Shown: positions 1 through 11,103 of the stretch, in pieces
How the letters are laid out: the number at the start of each line of letters is the position of its first letter
Numbering within the stretch: position 1 is the stretch's first letter
Source of the DNA: Atriophallophorus winterbourni
Lineage: Eukaryota > Platyhelminthes > Trematoda > Plagiorchiida > Microphallidae
DNA length: 64,000 nucleotides
Reading direction: 5' to 3'
NCBI GenBank assembly: GCA_013407085.1
Contig: JACCGJ010004945.1
Coordinates: forward strand, 37,328-101,327
Translations under genes and position numbers: made by a program
Notes under the pieces: model-generated
What the model saw: only the letters and a program-made list of their open reading frames with translations
What the model was told of the DNA's origin: nothing
Database searches by the model: none

Positions 1-1198
1 TCGGAGCAGATGTAGCAGACTCCCGAGGGAGAATCGCCTTTGATTATATTTATCGTTTCCTTCGTTAAGGTCGTATTGCAGCTAGCATGGATTTAGCCAG
101 AGCGGCTTTGACTGGTCACAGCACGTGCCTTCGAAATTCGCCTTTTCGTACAGCTTTTTCACTTTTTGTCGTACGGCGTTTTGGGTCACCGTTTAGCGTT
201 TATATGCGGTCGTCTGTGTTTGTGTGTCCAAGTTAATGGGGAGAGACGATACTTCGTGTAGGCAATGAAATATAAATCGCTGGTTGGAATGAGTAACTTG
301 ATGCGTGGACAAGTTAGGGTTAGATTTGCAAAGCTAGACAAAGATGATATCCAAGATGCTGAGCTTCACGATCAAGATAAAAATATTTAGAGAGATAGAG
401 AGAGAGAGCTCAAAAGATGTAGAACGTTGAGCTCTTCCGAGTGGATGGAAATTCAACTGTGTCGTAAATTGTTAAATATTGCATGCATCGATATTACGAT
501 TAAATTTATCCCGAATAGGAAAAATTACCGTGTTATCCTATATAGAGCAAAGATGGTATAATCCGATAGATCTTGACGAGACGATAACAAATATCTTCGA
601 ATTATTCCGGCATGACTTGGAAGCAAGTAGTAATTCGCGAAAGTGTCAGAGCGTAAAATTATTCCGGCCGCTCGTCAGATGCTTTTCAGGTTATTATCTT
701 TAGTTGTTTGTTGTACAGGATGTTGGATGAGGTAATTATTTTGGGGTTCAAATCAGAATTTTCAAATTTCTTATGTGTAACGCCTCATCAGGTTTTTGTT
801 GCAATTTCCAGATGAATGGGTTAATTGAGTCTGCAATCGCTTTTTCATTCTCAAATCATACTGAACATTGTAAACACGATCATGAGTGCAAAGCAGGATT
901 GATTCTTAGTTGTTAATTGACCTGGAAGCAGCGTGATCCTCCTGTGATACATTTGTCTGACCAACAATTTAGACATGTTTCATTATCCGTCATTCTATGT
1001 GTGCTTTCTGATATAAATATAGATTATAATTTTAAAAAATAATATTGAATAAAGGGTTTTTCTAAGTTTTTTCAACATATTATTTTCTCAGAAATAGCTT
1101 CAGGATTCTGTGTATCATTATTCGCCGAGTTTTCCTTACACATACAATTTTAGTGAAATAAATTTACTGTTGTGAATTTTGGTGAATCTAAATTGCAG
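1..1198. other. Upstream intronic sequence of the CAP gene; no feature recognised
   Basis: I found no CAP-like exon here, in particular none encoding the GENL-type segment that should precede the exon at 1199. The stretch therefore looks like intron whose upstream exons lie left of the window. It contains a short GA-rich run near 390-410 and is otherwise unremarkable AT-rich sequence. Confidence 0.5.
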
Positions 1199-1289
1199 GA
1201 GTATCCAATTGTGGGCTGATGAATACAAATATTACACGCTCTCCACCAATGAATGTCAGGCTGGAAAAGTCTGTGGACATTACACACAG
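1199..1289 (+). CDS. CAP gene exon (first in window)
   Basis: The acceptor is the AG at 1197-1198 and the donor is GT at 1290. The exon starts with the last base of a split codon and then encodes 30 residues, from SIQLWADEYKYY to VCGHYTQ, ending in phase 0. It carries the helix before CAP signature 1 and two cysteines. Confidence 0.92.
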
Positions 1290-4200
1290 GTATTGTTGCA
1301 TGACTTAACATAGAGTTCTTCAGCGTGATCAATATTTACACTCACTGATTGGTGTGTATCTTAATACATCCGTTGTATCTTGAACATACCGTGCATTGAC
1401 AAATTTACTATTGCTGAAGTGTTTTCAAAAGCTGGTCTACAGAGCATGTTCACCATTCTACGACAGTGCTGCCTGCGGTGGCTTGGCCACGTCTCAGAAT
1501 GTAACATGGTCGTATTCCAAAAGATCTACTTTATGGTAAGTTGAAATAAGGAAGTCGACCATTGGGCAGACCGCTGTACAAATACGTTTGCAAAAGAGAT
1601 ATGAAAGCTCTTGGCATTGACCGTGCGAGTTGGGAAGAACTTTCAATTGACCGTTCACATTGGAGGCAAGCAAGCTGGGAAGGATTAGATACTACTCTTG
1701 GCTGCTGAACTCTGATCACGCCGCCGGCATGCAACTGACGTCCTACAACCGAGTTCTGCCTATCGTTGCATGCGCTGCGGGAGAGATTGTTACTCCCGAA
1801 TCGGACTGCTTAGTCAATTGAAAAGCTGTAGAACATGAAAATTCATGCGATTGTGATTTATATTCATGGTCGATATCGCCGAAGGAAGGCAACAACATAT
1901 AATAAAACAATGAATTTAGTTTTTTGAAGTGGTCGTTGTGACATTTTTCTAGAAGACTCGTGTAAGTTGAATAAAAAACTTAAAGTTTAGGAATTTAGTG
2001 TTCCGATGCTCACTGAAACTTATCTTACTCTCGCTACCTAATGACGGCAAACAGCCAGAAACCGGCATTAGTGTGTAAATGATGGGGATGTGAGCATCAC
2101 AATACATAAGTGGGTTACAATTTTAGATATAACTGATGACACCAAGCAAGTCCATGCAACATTTGGTTATGGAGATTCTTTTCATGGAATTTCAAACTCA
2201 ACGAAAATTTACCCAGGATTCTTGCTATCATCTCACGGCCGCAACAGAGCGAAGTGCGGATGATAGATTTTCAGTTCTATTTCTTTTTACATGCAATCTT
2301 GATTGATAAGAGACCTCATAGCTGCCAGTTTTAATGAGTTTGCAAGACTGATGAATGTTTGGATTTTGAAGACTTAAAAGTTGTGGGGGCATTTCGGAAA
2401 TTGAATTTTCGCATTCCTTGTTTGGTCTTCGAGAATCGAAGGCATTATTAATACACAATCGGTCCCAAACATATTCCAATTAATTACCAACTACGGTTTT
2501 CCGATAAAATGTAAGTTAAAGTACGCTCGAGGTAAGTATTATAGATTATTTCCTCATTGATGATCAGTTTAATGATATTTACATTCTATTTCATTATTTA
2601 TTAACAGAATGTTTAATCAGCTTGTGATTGATTATTAGGCTTTTTAAGTTGCTATTTTATTTCTGATGAGCTGTGCAAAAAGGGTTTTATCTTTGTTAAA
2701 TCTCAAGGTGTTACTTGCCATTATTTCGATAATTTGACTTACATTTTTATCAATTATCAATACAATTTCAAGGGCATCAAACGGTTGAAACTGTAAACTG
2801 ATATAGTGTTAGAATTCCATGACGGAACAGTGATCGGCTTTATCTCTATTGTATTGTGGTAGAGTAGATGTTTTAACTTATCGAAATTGTCTTTTGGTTT
2901 CTAAACTGTTTTGTTGGAATTTTTATTCATTTATCTTGTGCAGCTTGTGTGGCAAGAAACCACGCATGTGGGATGCAGCGTGACAGATTGCTCAGGAACT
3001 CCAAACTACGCTTACAAATTAAATATAGTCTGCAACTACGGACCGAGGTGAGAAAATCTATAATATGTGGTACTCTTTTGTTTTTTTTCTCAAAGACATG
3101 CCGCTTAAATTTTCCTACTTGTTTGAAGTTGGCACAAATATGTTTTTGATTATCGTAAACCGTTAAGGTGAAGTTCTAATGTTGAGTATGATTAATAATC
3201 ATGATAGCCATCAAGATTTATATTGTTTTAGTTATGTAAATTTTAAAGTGGCGCAAAACATGATACATATAATTGTGATGACATGATTGATTAATGCGGC
3301 AGATTGCGAACTCTGTCAATTGGTGATATGCATAGCCTTTTACAGTTGAAGAAACCCATTAATGCTCGCCTAAAGTTTATTTTCACATGCACTGCTTTAT
3401 GAAACTACATATTCAGTTAAAATCAGCTCTTCTTTATTGTTTTGCACATGCTGCAGAAGATATTAATGTTTTCGTCTATTATAAGGCATCAAGTTGTGAA
3501 CGCGTGTTGTAATCGTTCCCATTCTGCCATATCACAGGAATTAAAGTAACGTATAAGTTGATCTGATCAGACAAAGACATGAAACTAGGTGTTGTTTAAA
3601 CGCGTTCGAATCAAAATGTATTATTCCCAAAGGCGATTTAGATGTTTAGTTTCATTTGAATTCAGCTAATCTTGCCATTTGATGCAAGTATCATGCAGTG
3701 TGATGATAAAATCAAAATAGTTCACAATTTGATGGTCCGCCTTCTCTCATCAGTATGTGCATTCGCAGCGTACTTTGATTTTGAACGTTCAGTCAGTCAC
3801 ACTTATAATTTCCTGTGAATTAATGACATTTCGTTATAAGATTCTACGCTCTAATGCGTTGTGAATATCAACGTCGAATATATGGAGCTTCTAATAACAA
3901 ATAACTGTTTCCGAAAACCAATAAAAATCATTTGCAAAATACAGTGGGAATACGGCTATCGATTTCCTTCCAAACGAGTCTTTTCATGTGCATCCGTACA
4001 ACTACATACTAGACTCACCAAAGATTACATTCAATTGCCCACATTATATCGTGACGCGAGAACTTTATCAGATAGAAATTAAAAATATTTCACTTGAGAT
4101 TATTTCTTTCAACAATAGATTGATTTGGTGTTTTATCGTTTGTATTCCTTGAGGCAGATCAATTTACCTTCGTTGAAATTGCAATGAACACACATCGAGT

Positions 4201-5223
4201 TAATGATCAATTAAAGTATTTTGATTTGCATTTAAGCAATTATATAATCCATTAGTTCAGTTTATATAAACAAGCGTGTATGTTATCAGGGGGATTTCAG
4301 TCATTATTGGTCATAAGTTGCTCTCAGATTATTGCTAAAATTTTGATTAAAAACTTACTGAAGATAAGTTGTTTCACATGAAACCTACCCGCACGGAACA
4401 CACTTCCCGGGGTGGTTTCGGTAAGAATGTGGTAGTTTATTGACTTCAGTAAATTGTGAGACAAGGTTTGATGTTAAACGTTTCTTAGGTTTTGGAAATG
4501 TCAGGATCATTCTTCTACATCAAATGATTCCACACAGAAATATGTTCATGCATGATTTTATGTAATGATAGAGAAACGAACTTCTTTGTTTGAATATCGT
4601 TTCCCATTTTCACTTAAATTTCAATTTTAAAAAATTAGAATCGTGGTCTTATAAAGAAGTTGTGTTTGACTAAGAATTCAATCATTTTCTCAGATTTTTA
4701 ATCATCCAGCTTTGGTTAAACTTTCGTTATGGATGATAATCTTCTGTCATTTACAGCTTTATGCCTTTATTCATTGCATGCTATCCTTTATTCATCGCAT
4801 GCTATCTCTAACCATCGAGTATCTCATTTGGAAACGGCTCTAGAATATTTCATATTGCAATTACAAATAAACGTATAGCATTTCAATCTATTTAAAATTT
4901 TCGAAAAAATTGCGATCAAACGGGTGTGGTATGCGGTATGCAATTTTATTGATTTATGAATTTTTATTAGCATTGAGTACAGTCAGAGCAAATGAACTAG
5001 TTGAATAAAACACTTTAGAATACACACCCTCGATATCGATATCTGACTAGCGTTTTTTTTCTTGTTTAGCGGAAACTACTACGGTCACAAGCCATACGTT
5101 GAAGGAACGAAAGCTGATTGTTCTGGACCACACAGTTCGACATCGACGAGCAACATGATTTTGACCTCTTCACTTTCAAATAGTTTCGTCTTCGTGCTTG
5201 CATTGTTCATGTGTCAAATTTAA
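1199..5223 (+). CDS. CAP/SCP (venom allergen-like) protein, 3' part, three exons
   Basis: This is the 3' portion of a CAP-superfamily (SCP/TAPS, venom allergen-like) gene. Three exons, 1199-1289, 2944-3047 and 5070-5223, join in frame with GT/AG borders and give 115 residues ending in TAA. Visible family marks are the GHYTQLVW signature across the first junction, the following VGC, and the second signature NIVCNYGPSGNY, with cysteines placed as in the family. After the CAP fold comes a Ser/Thr-rich linker and a strongly hydrophobic C-terminus ending FVFVLALFMCQI, which suggests a GPI-anchor signal and surface attachment. CAP proteins are usually secreted or surface glycoproteins; in flukes they form expanded families, mostly of unknown biochemical role. 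The N-terminal signal peptide and the first CAP half are outside the window. The 1.65 kb intron holds an RTE relic and a ribozyme repeat. I am sure of the family, less sure of the anchor. Confidence 0.92.
1355..1925 (+). mobile_element. RTE-like LINE, 3' end relic
   Basis: The text matches, copy to copy, the 3' ends at 8.1, 11.2, 35.5-36.4 and 43.9 kb. It covers the end of the reverse transcriptase, with the LRWLGHV-type segment near 1480 and a GRPLYKYVCKRD-like segment near 1560-1600, and the zinc-knuckle tail after it. Reading frames are broken. It lies inside an intron of the CAP gene in the gene's orientation. Confidence 0.75.
2000..2112 (+). mobile_element. Family B hammerhead repeat
   Basis: A copy of the short family B repeat. 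On the + strand the hammerhead region reads CUAAUGA (one change from CUGAUGA), stem II CGGC/GCCA with loop AAACA, then GAAACCGG. The cleavage-site and stem I side is altered. The tail GATGGGGATGTGAGC is shared with the other B copies. It lies in the first CAP intron of the window. Confidence 0.75.
2944..3047 (+). CDS. CAP gene exon (second in window)
   Basis: The acceptor CAG ends at 2943 and the donor GTGAGA starts at 3048. It encodes 34 residues plus two bases, starting LVWQETTHVGC and ending VCNYGP. Together with the previous exon it completes CAP signature 1 and most of signature 2. Confidence 0.92.
3048..5069 (+). other. CAP gene intron, nothing recognised inside
   Basis: About 2.0 kb of AT-rich sequence between two well-defined splice sites. 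I see no coding region, ribozyme repeat or LINE fragment in it. Short open frames here show no family resemblance. Confidence 0.6.
5070..5223 (+). CDS. CAP gene terminal exon
   Basis: A T-rich tract and TTTAG acceptor precede 5070. The exon completes a serine codon, then GNYYGHKPYV and a C-terminal tail of 40 residues with Ser/Thr-rich and hydrophobic parts, and stops at TAA 5221-5223. Confidence 0.9.
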
Positions 5224-5351
5224 CAGTTAGTCTCTAGAAACTTCAAAGATATTTGGTTGACTCATCGTGTTTTCGCACCAGAATTTTAGAAAATTTTATT
5301 TCGGGAATGTTTGAACGTGCTACTATCAACATTTATTCAATTCTAATTGGA

Positions 5352-5357
5352 AATAAA
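5352..5357 (+). terminator. Poly(A) signal of the CAP gene
   Basis: AATAAA lies about 130 bases after the stop codon on the same strand, the usual arrangement for a short 3' UTR. It is assigned by position and sequence only. Confidence 0.55.
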
Positions 5358-5565
5358 ATTAAATGTTTCAACGGAAAATGAAAAGAATAAATAGTTGATT
5401 TAGTAATATCAATTTCATCTTAAATGAATTGAATGTGGGTGGGCTCAGTCTTCCACTAATATTTCATTCATTAGGTAATAAAACGTAGTATTTTTAACGC
5501 GCTGTTGGATAAATTAATACAACCGAAGATTGTAAGGACTTAAATAAGGTATAAATATATGGATG

Positions 5566-5745
5566 TGGTACAATACTGATTCAAACAAAATGTTCGTAAC
5601 CGAACTTTCTCTCATTACACACACCATGAAGTTTACACAAGATGTATTCACACAGCACATATGGATAGTAAGTAAGTATCTGCGCGCTAGGAAACAGTAA
5701 ACAATTAAAAATAACTTTGAACTACGATACTACTCAAAGAAAGAT
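5566..5745 (-). repeat. Family C repeat, copy 1
   Basis: This roughly 180-base stretch recurs at 6236-6415 with scattered differences. Read on the - strand it shares the CTGTTTC block and a GGTGTGTG..GATG block with family A. Between them it has an unrelated segment instead of a hammerhead. It may be a retrozyme-related subfamily without a ribozyme. Confidence 0.6.
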
Positions 5746-5756
5746 TGGTTGATAAA

Positions 5757-6145
5757 AATACTCATTAGCATGCATTACCACCAAACGCACTCTGCGACTT
5801 GTTTCGTGCTGTCAGCACTTATCAGGTAGGGACAGTAAGATCAGGATCCGCATGCGCTTGAAACAGTGGAAGAATGGTAAACGATTTGCGCTTGTATGCC
5901 ACTGTTGGATAAGGCTGGTACGACCAACCTGTTCAATCACATCAGCCCGCACTCATATGTACTGGGTTGAAGCCCATGACCATGAATAAAAAAGCTCATT
6001 TGCATGCATCTCCATCACACACACACACCCCAGGACTGGTTTTGTACTTTTTGCACTCATCAGGTAGTGACAGTAGGATCAGGAACCGCATGCGCTTGAA
6101 ACAGCGGAGTAATGGATACCAAATTGTGCTTGTATGTCACTGTAA
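5757..6145 (-). mobile_element. Family A hammerhead repeat, head-to-tail pair
   Basis: Two family A units lie in the same orientation, ribozyme on the - strand. Hammerhead 1 lies around 5786-5830 and has CUGAUAA instead of CUGAUGA, but perfect stem II GUGC/GCAC and an intact GAAA. Hammerhead 2 lies around 6031-6070 and has intact CUGAUGA with AAAA for GAAA. The catalytic boxes are 238 bases apart, close to the 233 and 242 spacings of the other pairs. Between them are the hairpin near 5910-5935, the GGGTTGAAGCCC-like block and the AAAAGCTCATTTGCATGC block. Confidence 0.8.
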
Positions 6146-6235
6146 CATTCAAAAGTATATTTACATTTTGAACACAACCGACTCGACCAAATGTGCTTTG
6201 AGAGTAAAATTTTGAAATGGATGCGTTAGGTGAGA

Positions 6236-6415
6236 TATTGTACTGATTCAAACAAAATATCCGTATCCACAATTTTATTTCATCGCACACACCATATAGT
6301 TTACCTAAGATGTATTCACCCAACACATGGGGATACTGAGTTAAGACCAGCGTGCTTTGAAACAGTGAATAAATAAAAAGATATCTTTGAAACTCAATGC
6401 CTATCGTAAGTAAAT
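6236..6415 (-). repeat. Family C repeat, copy 2
   Basis: Direct repeat of 5566-5745, about 670 bases away. The two copies frame the family A pair, so the whole block looks like part of a larger tandem unit or two separate insertions of one family. Confidence 0.6.
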
Positions 6416-7304
6416 TGGTAGTATTATCCACAACTGGATGCAGTGAGAAACATTTATATTGTGAGTTGATTCTCTTGAACAGATTGATTGCACAAATCTT
6501 GTTACGATGTTTTCACTAATAGTAAGCTTTGTTGATCTCTCCATCGCATGAGGATTCTGCGTGTGCAGTTAGAGTATGATGCGTGTAAACAGCACAAAAA
6601 CTTTTTTGTGTAAAAGCATGTGAATACGAACATTGAGTAATTGTTTATGATTGTTTCAAGGTTAATGTGTAGCATATAGGCCTAATTGAATCATTTGGGA
6701 AGCCACATAAACGTACTGAATTTTATCCTAAAGCATGAATATTTTTAAGTAGAAAACAGCAAACTGCCATACACATTGTTGATGTTGGATGTTCAAGTGC
6801 AATGATAAATTGTTCACAGCCATCCTAATAGAAGATCATGAACTAATCACTTTCAAACACATAAATTTGTTTACAAAAGTCTTATTATTGATTTCGATAT
6901 GCGGTTCAGAAATTATTAATTAAATGCATTAAAGAATGCACAGTTGTCTGATAACAATAGCTAGCTGTTCATGGTAACGTTGGATGATCAATTGTGTCGC
7001 AACGAAATTTGCTCACAACAGACGCAATAGTAGATCACCGAAAAACATTTAAACAAATATAAATGGGTCAGAACATTTAGATAATTAGACACAATTGTCT
7101 TTCATTTGCCCACTAATAGTGTCTGTCACATTAAATGGGTATTAGATGTTTTTTTTGATATCAATCGATAACTTTTGATTAACGATAAAAAAACAAACGT
7201 ATGTTTGTTAGCTTTAATCAAGGATGTTGCACCATATTAAGAAACGAAATTTTCGCTGTTGTCTTTGCCGTAATCAAGTGAAGGCAGTGAGAATTAATTC
7301 AATA
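6416..7304. other. Intergenic, no feature recognised
   Basis: AT-rich sequence without a supported gene or a repeat that I can match elsewhere in the window. Confidence 0.5.
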
Positions 7305-7576
7305 AGAAAAAAGCTCATTTGCATGCATTTCCATCACACACACACACACACCACGTCCGGTTTCGTGCTGTTTGCACGAACAAGTAGGGGGAAAATGTCC
7401 ACGATGCGCTTGCGCTTGAAACAGTGCAAAAATGGTAAAACGTTGCGCTTGTATGCTACTCTTGGATAAGGTTAGTACGATCAAACTGTTCAATGACATG
7501 AGCCCACACTCATGTAGATATGGTGTAAACCAATGACCATGAACAAAAAAGCTCATTTGCATGTATTTCCATCACC
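7305..7576 (-). mobile_element. Family A hammerhead repeat, just over one unit
   Basis: The block AAAAGCTCATTTGCATG occurs at both ends (near 7311 and 7545), about 235 bases apart, so a full unit plus a piece of the next is present. On the - strand near 7349-7392 stem II (CGUGC/GCACG) and GAAAC are intact, but the CUGAUGA box is decayed. Confidence 0.75.
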
Positions 7577-8094
7577 TTTCATATTTCGCCTTTGTGTGTT
7601 TAGGAGAATCCTTCAGTCTTCCTATGATTGAATGTAAACCTAAGAGTATTAGAATGTACAACGTGTAAACCATGGTGGAACTTGAATCTGAAAAAATTGA
7701 GGAAGATAGTAAAGTACCACTAAGACCCTCAGTCGAATATTCTCAATGAACTTGAATAAAAGAACTGCGTTTCAACTAAGGTGAAATGTACATTATGAAC
7801 CGGAAGAAATAAGGTCAAACTATTTAAGGAATTATCTGAGCTTACAACCAACGGTTGAATGATAGTTGACATCTGATTATGTTCATTTGTCAAAATACAT
7901 ATAAGTAATCTCGATTTCAAATATAATTCAATAAAATATATAGCATGTCGAAGAAAGTATTCGCAATGTAATCCCGAGTACAGTTCATTGATAGTGAGTT
8001 TATGTAAAAACAATATGATTTGTTGACTACTGACAAGTAGTTTGAAAATTCAAAATAATAAACTACCAAAAGTCGGAATAAAGAATCGCGCGTT
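7577..8094. other. Intergenic, no feature recognised
   Basis: AT-rich; the small open frames on the - strand here have no recognisable family features. Confidence 0.5.
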
Positions 8095-8577
8095 ATTTTC
8101 AAATCGTTTTCTGTTAAAATATAGTGTTCACCACGCATTCCCATCGCTTGCTATACAACTCGTTTCTGGATGTTCGGTTACAGTTCTTACCATCCATTTT
8201 GTTGTTGATGTCCTCCTTCGATCGTTGTCGACCATGGATGTACATCAAAATCGCATGATTGTTCTCATAGTTCACAGCTTTTCGAATAAATAAACAGTCC
8301 GATTCTGGATTAACAATCTCTCCCGCAGCGCTTTCACAGATTTGCAGAACTCGGTCGATCGGCGTCAATTGCATGCCGGCGGCATGATATGCGTTCAGCA
8401 GCCACGAACTGTATCTCCTACTCCCCTGCTTCCAGACGACGCAATACACAATGCCTCCAATTTGAGCGGTCAAGAGCAAGTTCTTCCAAAATCGTGGGGT
8501 TAATGCTAAGAGCTTTTATACCTCTCATTCAGGCGTCTTTGTACCGCCAGTGTGGTCTTCCCAATACTTGAGTTCTT
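8095..8577 (-). mobile_element. RTE-like LINE, 3' end (split copy, part 1)
   Basis: On the - strand this is the end of the reverse transcriptase and the C-terminal tail, matching 11.2-11.75 kb closely, including the segment MDGKNCNRTSRNELYS seen in both copies. It stops at about 8577, where a family A repeat begins. The 5' part of what may be the same element resumes at about 8810. Confidence 0.75.
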
Positions 8578-8806
8578 AAACCATGACCATGAGCACATGT
8601 GATTGAACAGGTTGGTCGTACCAACCTTACACAACAGTGTCATACAAGCGCAACATGTTTACCATTCTTCGACTGTTTCAAGTGCATGCGGATCCTGATC
8701 CTACTGTCCCTACCTGAAGAGTGCAAAAGCACGATTCCAGTCGTGCTGTGTGTGTATGATGGAGATGCACGCAAATGAGCGTTTTTATTCACGGCTGTGA
8801 TAACGT
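8578..8806 (+). mobile_element. Family A hammerhead repeat, single unit
   Basis: One unit of about 229 bases with the ribozyme on the + strand. It contains the perfect hairpin GGTTGGTCGTACCAACC (8610-8626) and, at about 8701-8748, CUGAAGA in place of CUGAUGA, stem II GUGC/GCAC, GAUU in place of GAAA, and a GUC before GUG. The core is therefore damaged. It sits exactly between the two parts of an RTE relic on the opposite strand. Confidence 0.8.
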
Positions 8807-8809
8807 TTG

Positions 8810-10490
8810 CAAATCACGCAACTAGTTTATGGTTGCACATGCGAGTGACGTCTATCCGTGGTTTAGCAGACAATTTGGCGCGGTGAAATCTCGTTTTGGA
8901 AAACTTCAGTTTTGCACAAACCAGCGAATGATCAGTGTCACAGTCTGCGCGTATATATGATCTGGTGAGACGTACGCTTCCTATATTAATGCGCCTAACA
9001 ATAATAATATCAAGCTGATGTCAATGCTTAGAGCGAGGATGTTTCCAAGAGACCCTATCCTGTGGTTTTGTTTGAAAGAAAGGGATACCGACACAAAAAC
9101 TAAACTGTGTGCACATTTCTAAAAGGTGTTGTCCAATTCCATTGGTTTTACCTAATCCGAACCTTCCGAGACAATTTTGCCAAGGCTTGTAATCTGTACC
9201 ATTTCTGGCTTTAAAAACACCCAATACCACTACACCATTTTTTATGGCACGTTTTGAGTACTGTTGTGAGGATATGATAAAAAGCGCCTTTTTCAGCAGG
9301 CCTCGCAGAGAGCGTCGGTGCATAAACGTTGACCGACGTAATCGTACCAGTAATGCACTTCAAATTTTGAATCCAAACCCGTTCGATCCCGCTGCTGCTC
9401 GGTTATGCTGCTTTTAGTAGGCTGTTTCTGACGGCAAACCCAACTCCATGCAGTCGAGGCTCATTAGAACCGCTTCCTTCTCAAAAGATGTAATCTCTTT
9501 CTGTTAGCATACCAGTGTCTGGTAAGCAGGGCAGCCACTTCGACCTTCAGATTTTTTAGCTCATTGTTAATCGCAGCTGATGTTCTTCAGCCTCTGATAT
9601 TCGAGATGTTGTCATGAAATCCTTTTAGCGTGGACCGGACGTTCCAGGGTCACAGTTTCGAAGCTGACTTTGTTGTTTAGTATTTCTATTCGCTGTTGCG
9701 GAAAAATGCAGTCTGCTAATTGGTTGATTCCTAATCCCCATGCACCCAATGAGGATAGCAAACCGTGGCGAGACGGCACCCTATTGACTGGGGCAGCCCA
9801 GATTAAGTTGGGAGATAGACTTCCAATGAAACCTGAAAATCTCAACCATCCTCGAAAGCAGCCACAGGTGCTAAAATCCACGTTAGTCGAGCCATAGCTT
9901 TTAACCTTTATCCAAAGCTTCCCGGGTTATTATCCTTAGAACTGGAATGGAGTGTCCTCTTCATGGTGCGTTGAGATGTACGCCATTGCAGTTCAATATA
10001 GAGAACTAGCAGCTGCCCATGCAGCAAGTGCTCGTTCTCCATGACACCACTAGATCCAAAGGAACAGCTACGCTGATACGTTTGGACAACGATTTCGTCG
10101 CTGGAGTTGGCGGAACAAAGCTGAATACAACTGCGGAGTGCCTAACGGGACTCCATCTCCGGATTTTCTATCGAGGTTGCATCCTCAATCCTTGCCCATA
10201 ATTGGATGCAGCCACAAGGCAGTAGAGTTTTGAGATAAAGGTTTTCATTCCCTAGGTGGACCGACTTCATGGACTTACGTGCTCCACTTGCCCGAAGCAA
10301 GCTGGTTTTGAGGCGCCAGTCATCCGCCTTCGCCCTTTCCCCTGTCAGTAGAAGTAGTTCCGCCGGGTCACACAGGACCATGCGTGCTGGCCATGAGCTG
10401 GACTTGTTTGTGAGAGGCTATCTGAGACGCGCTCCATTAGAGCAATTTTGGAATTGGAAGCTTATACCCAAACCGCTCCGGCGGTGACAA
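8810..10490 (-). mobile_element. RTE-like LINE, 5' part with endonuclease (split copy, part 2)
   Basis: The - strand frame at 9323-9021 shows an apurinic-type endonuclease segment of the RTE/BovB sort, with GVVVLGVFKARNG (the GDFNA region, changed), NGIGQHLLEMCTQF and FQTKPQDRVSWKHPRSKH. The same text recurs at 37.3-37.9 kb. Upstream, to about 10490, is further 5' element sequence without a clear domain. The aspartate of GDFNA is replaced and several stops interrupt the frame, so it is dead. The reverse transcriptase core expected between this and 8577 is missing. Confidence 0.7.
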
Positions 10491-11103
10491 CCCTACTTAA
10501 TAATGTGCTTCTATAAACAAAATGTATATCTATGAGCTTCGAAAATGAGAACATTCAGATGTCCTATGTTAACATCACATGGGTATCCGAGTTTAAAGTA
10601 ATGAAAGTGCGGTAAACCTCTTTCGTGAAAAATGATTGAATACCGGCAAATAAGTTTCAGAAGCTTTCTTCTCGGTTAAAACGTGCAAGCTTCGAAAAAT
10701 GATAATTTTTGTACAAAATTGATTTTCACAGCCACACAGGATCAAAACCTGAAGCGCGCTTTTAGAATTAACCAGTGGTTTTTTGTTGCATTTCTTTGTG
10801 TGCTACAATCTACATTTTTACGTGGCATTATAGTTAGTTTATAAATTCACTTCAAAACAACGGTATCTAAATTCTCTATATTATTTTTACAACCTGTCGT
10901 CTGTTGGAAAATCCGTGTGAGACGATTTTTGAAACGAAATTACACTTGCATATACTGCTTGACATCGTTCCGCGAACTTACGTTTTAGATATTCGTCATA
11001 TACTATTATTATTCACATTTTGACTTATACCATATTCCTGAGCTGTTGTAAATTGTTTTCTATGTCAACCTTAAATACTCGAATAATGGCTTTACACGCA
11101 AGA
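10491..11103. other. Intergenic, no feature recognised
   Basis: AT-rich sequence between two RTE relics; nothing that I can support. Confidence 0.5.
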
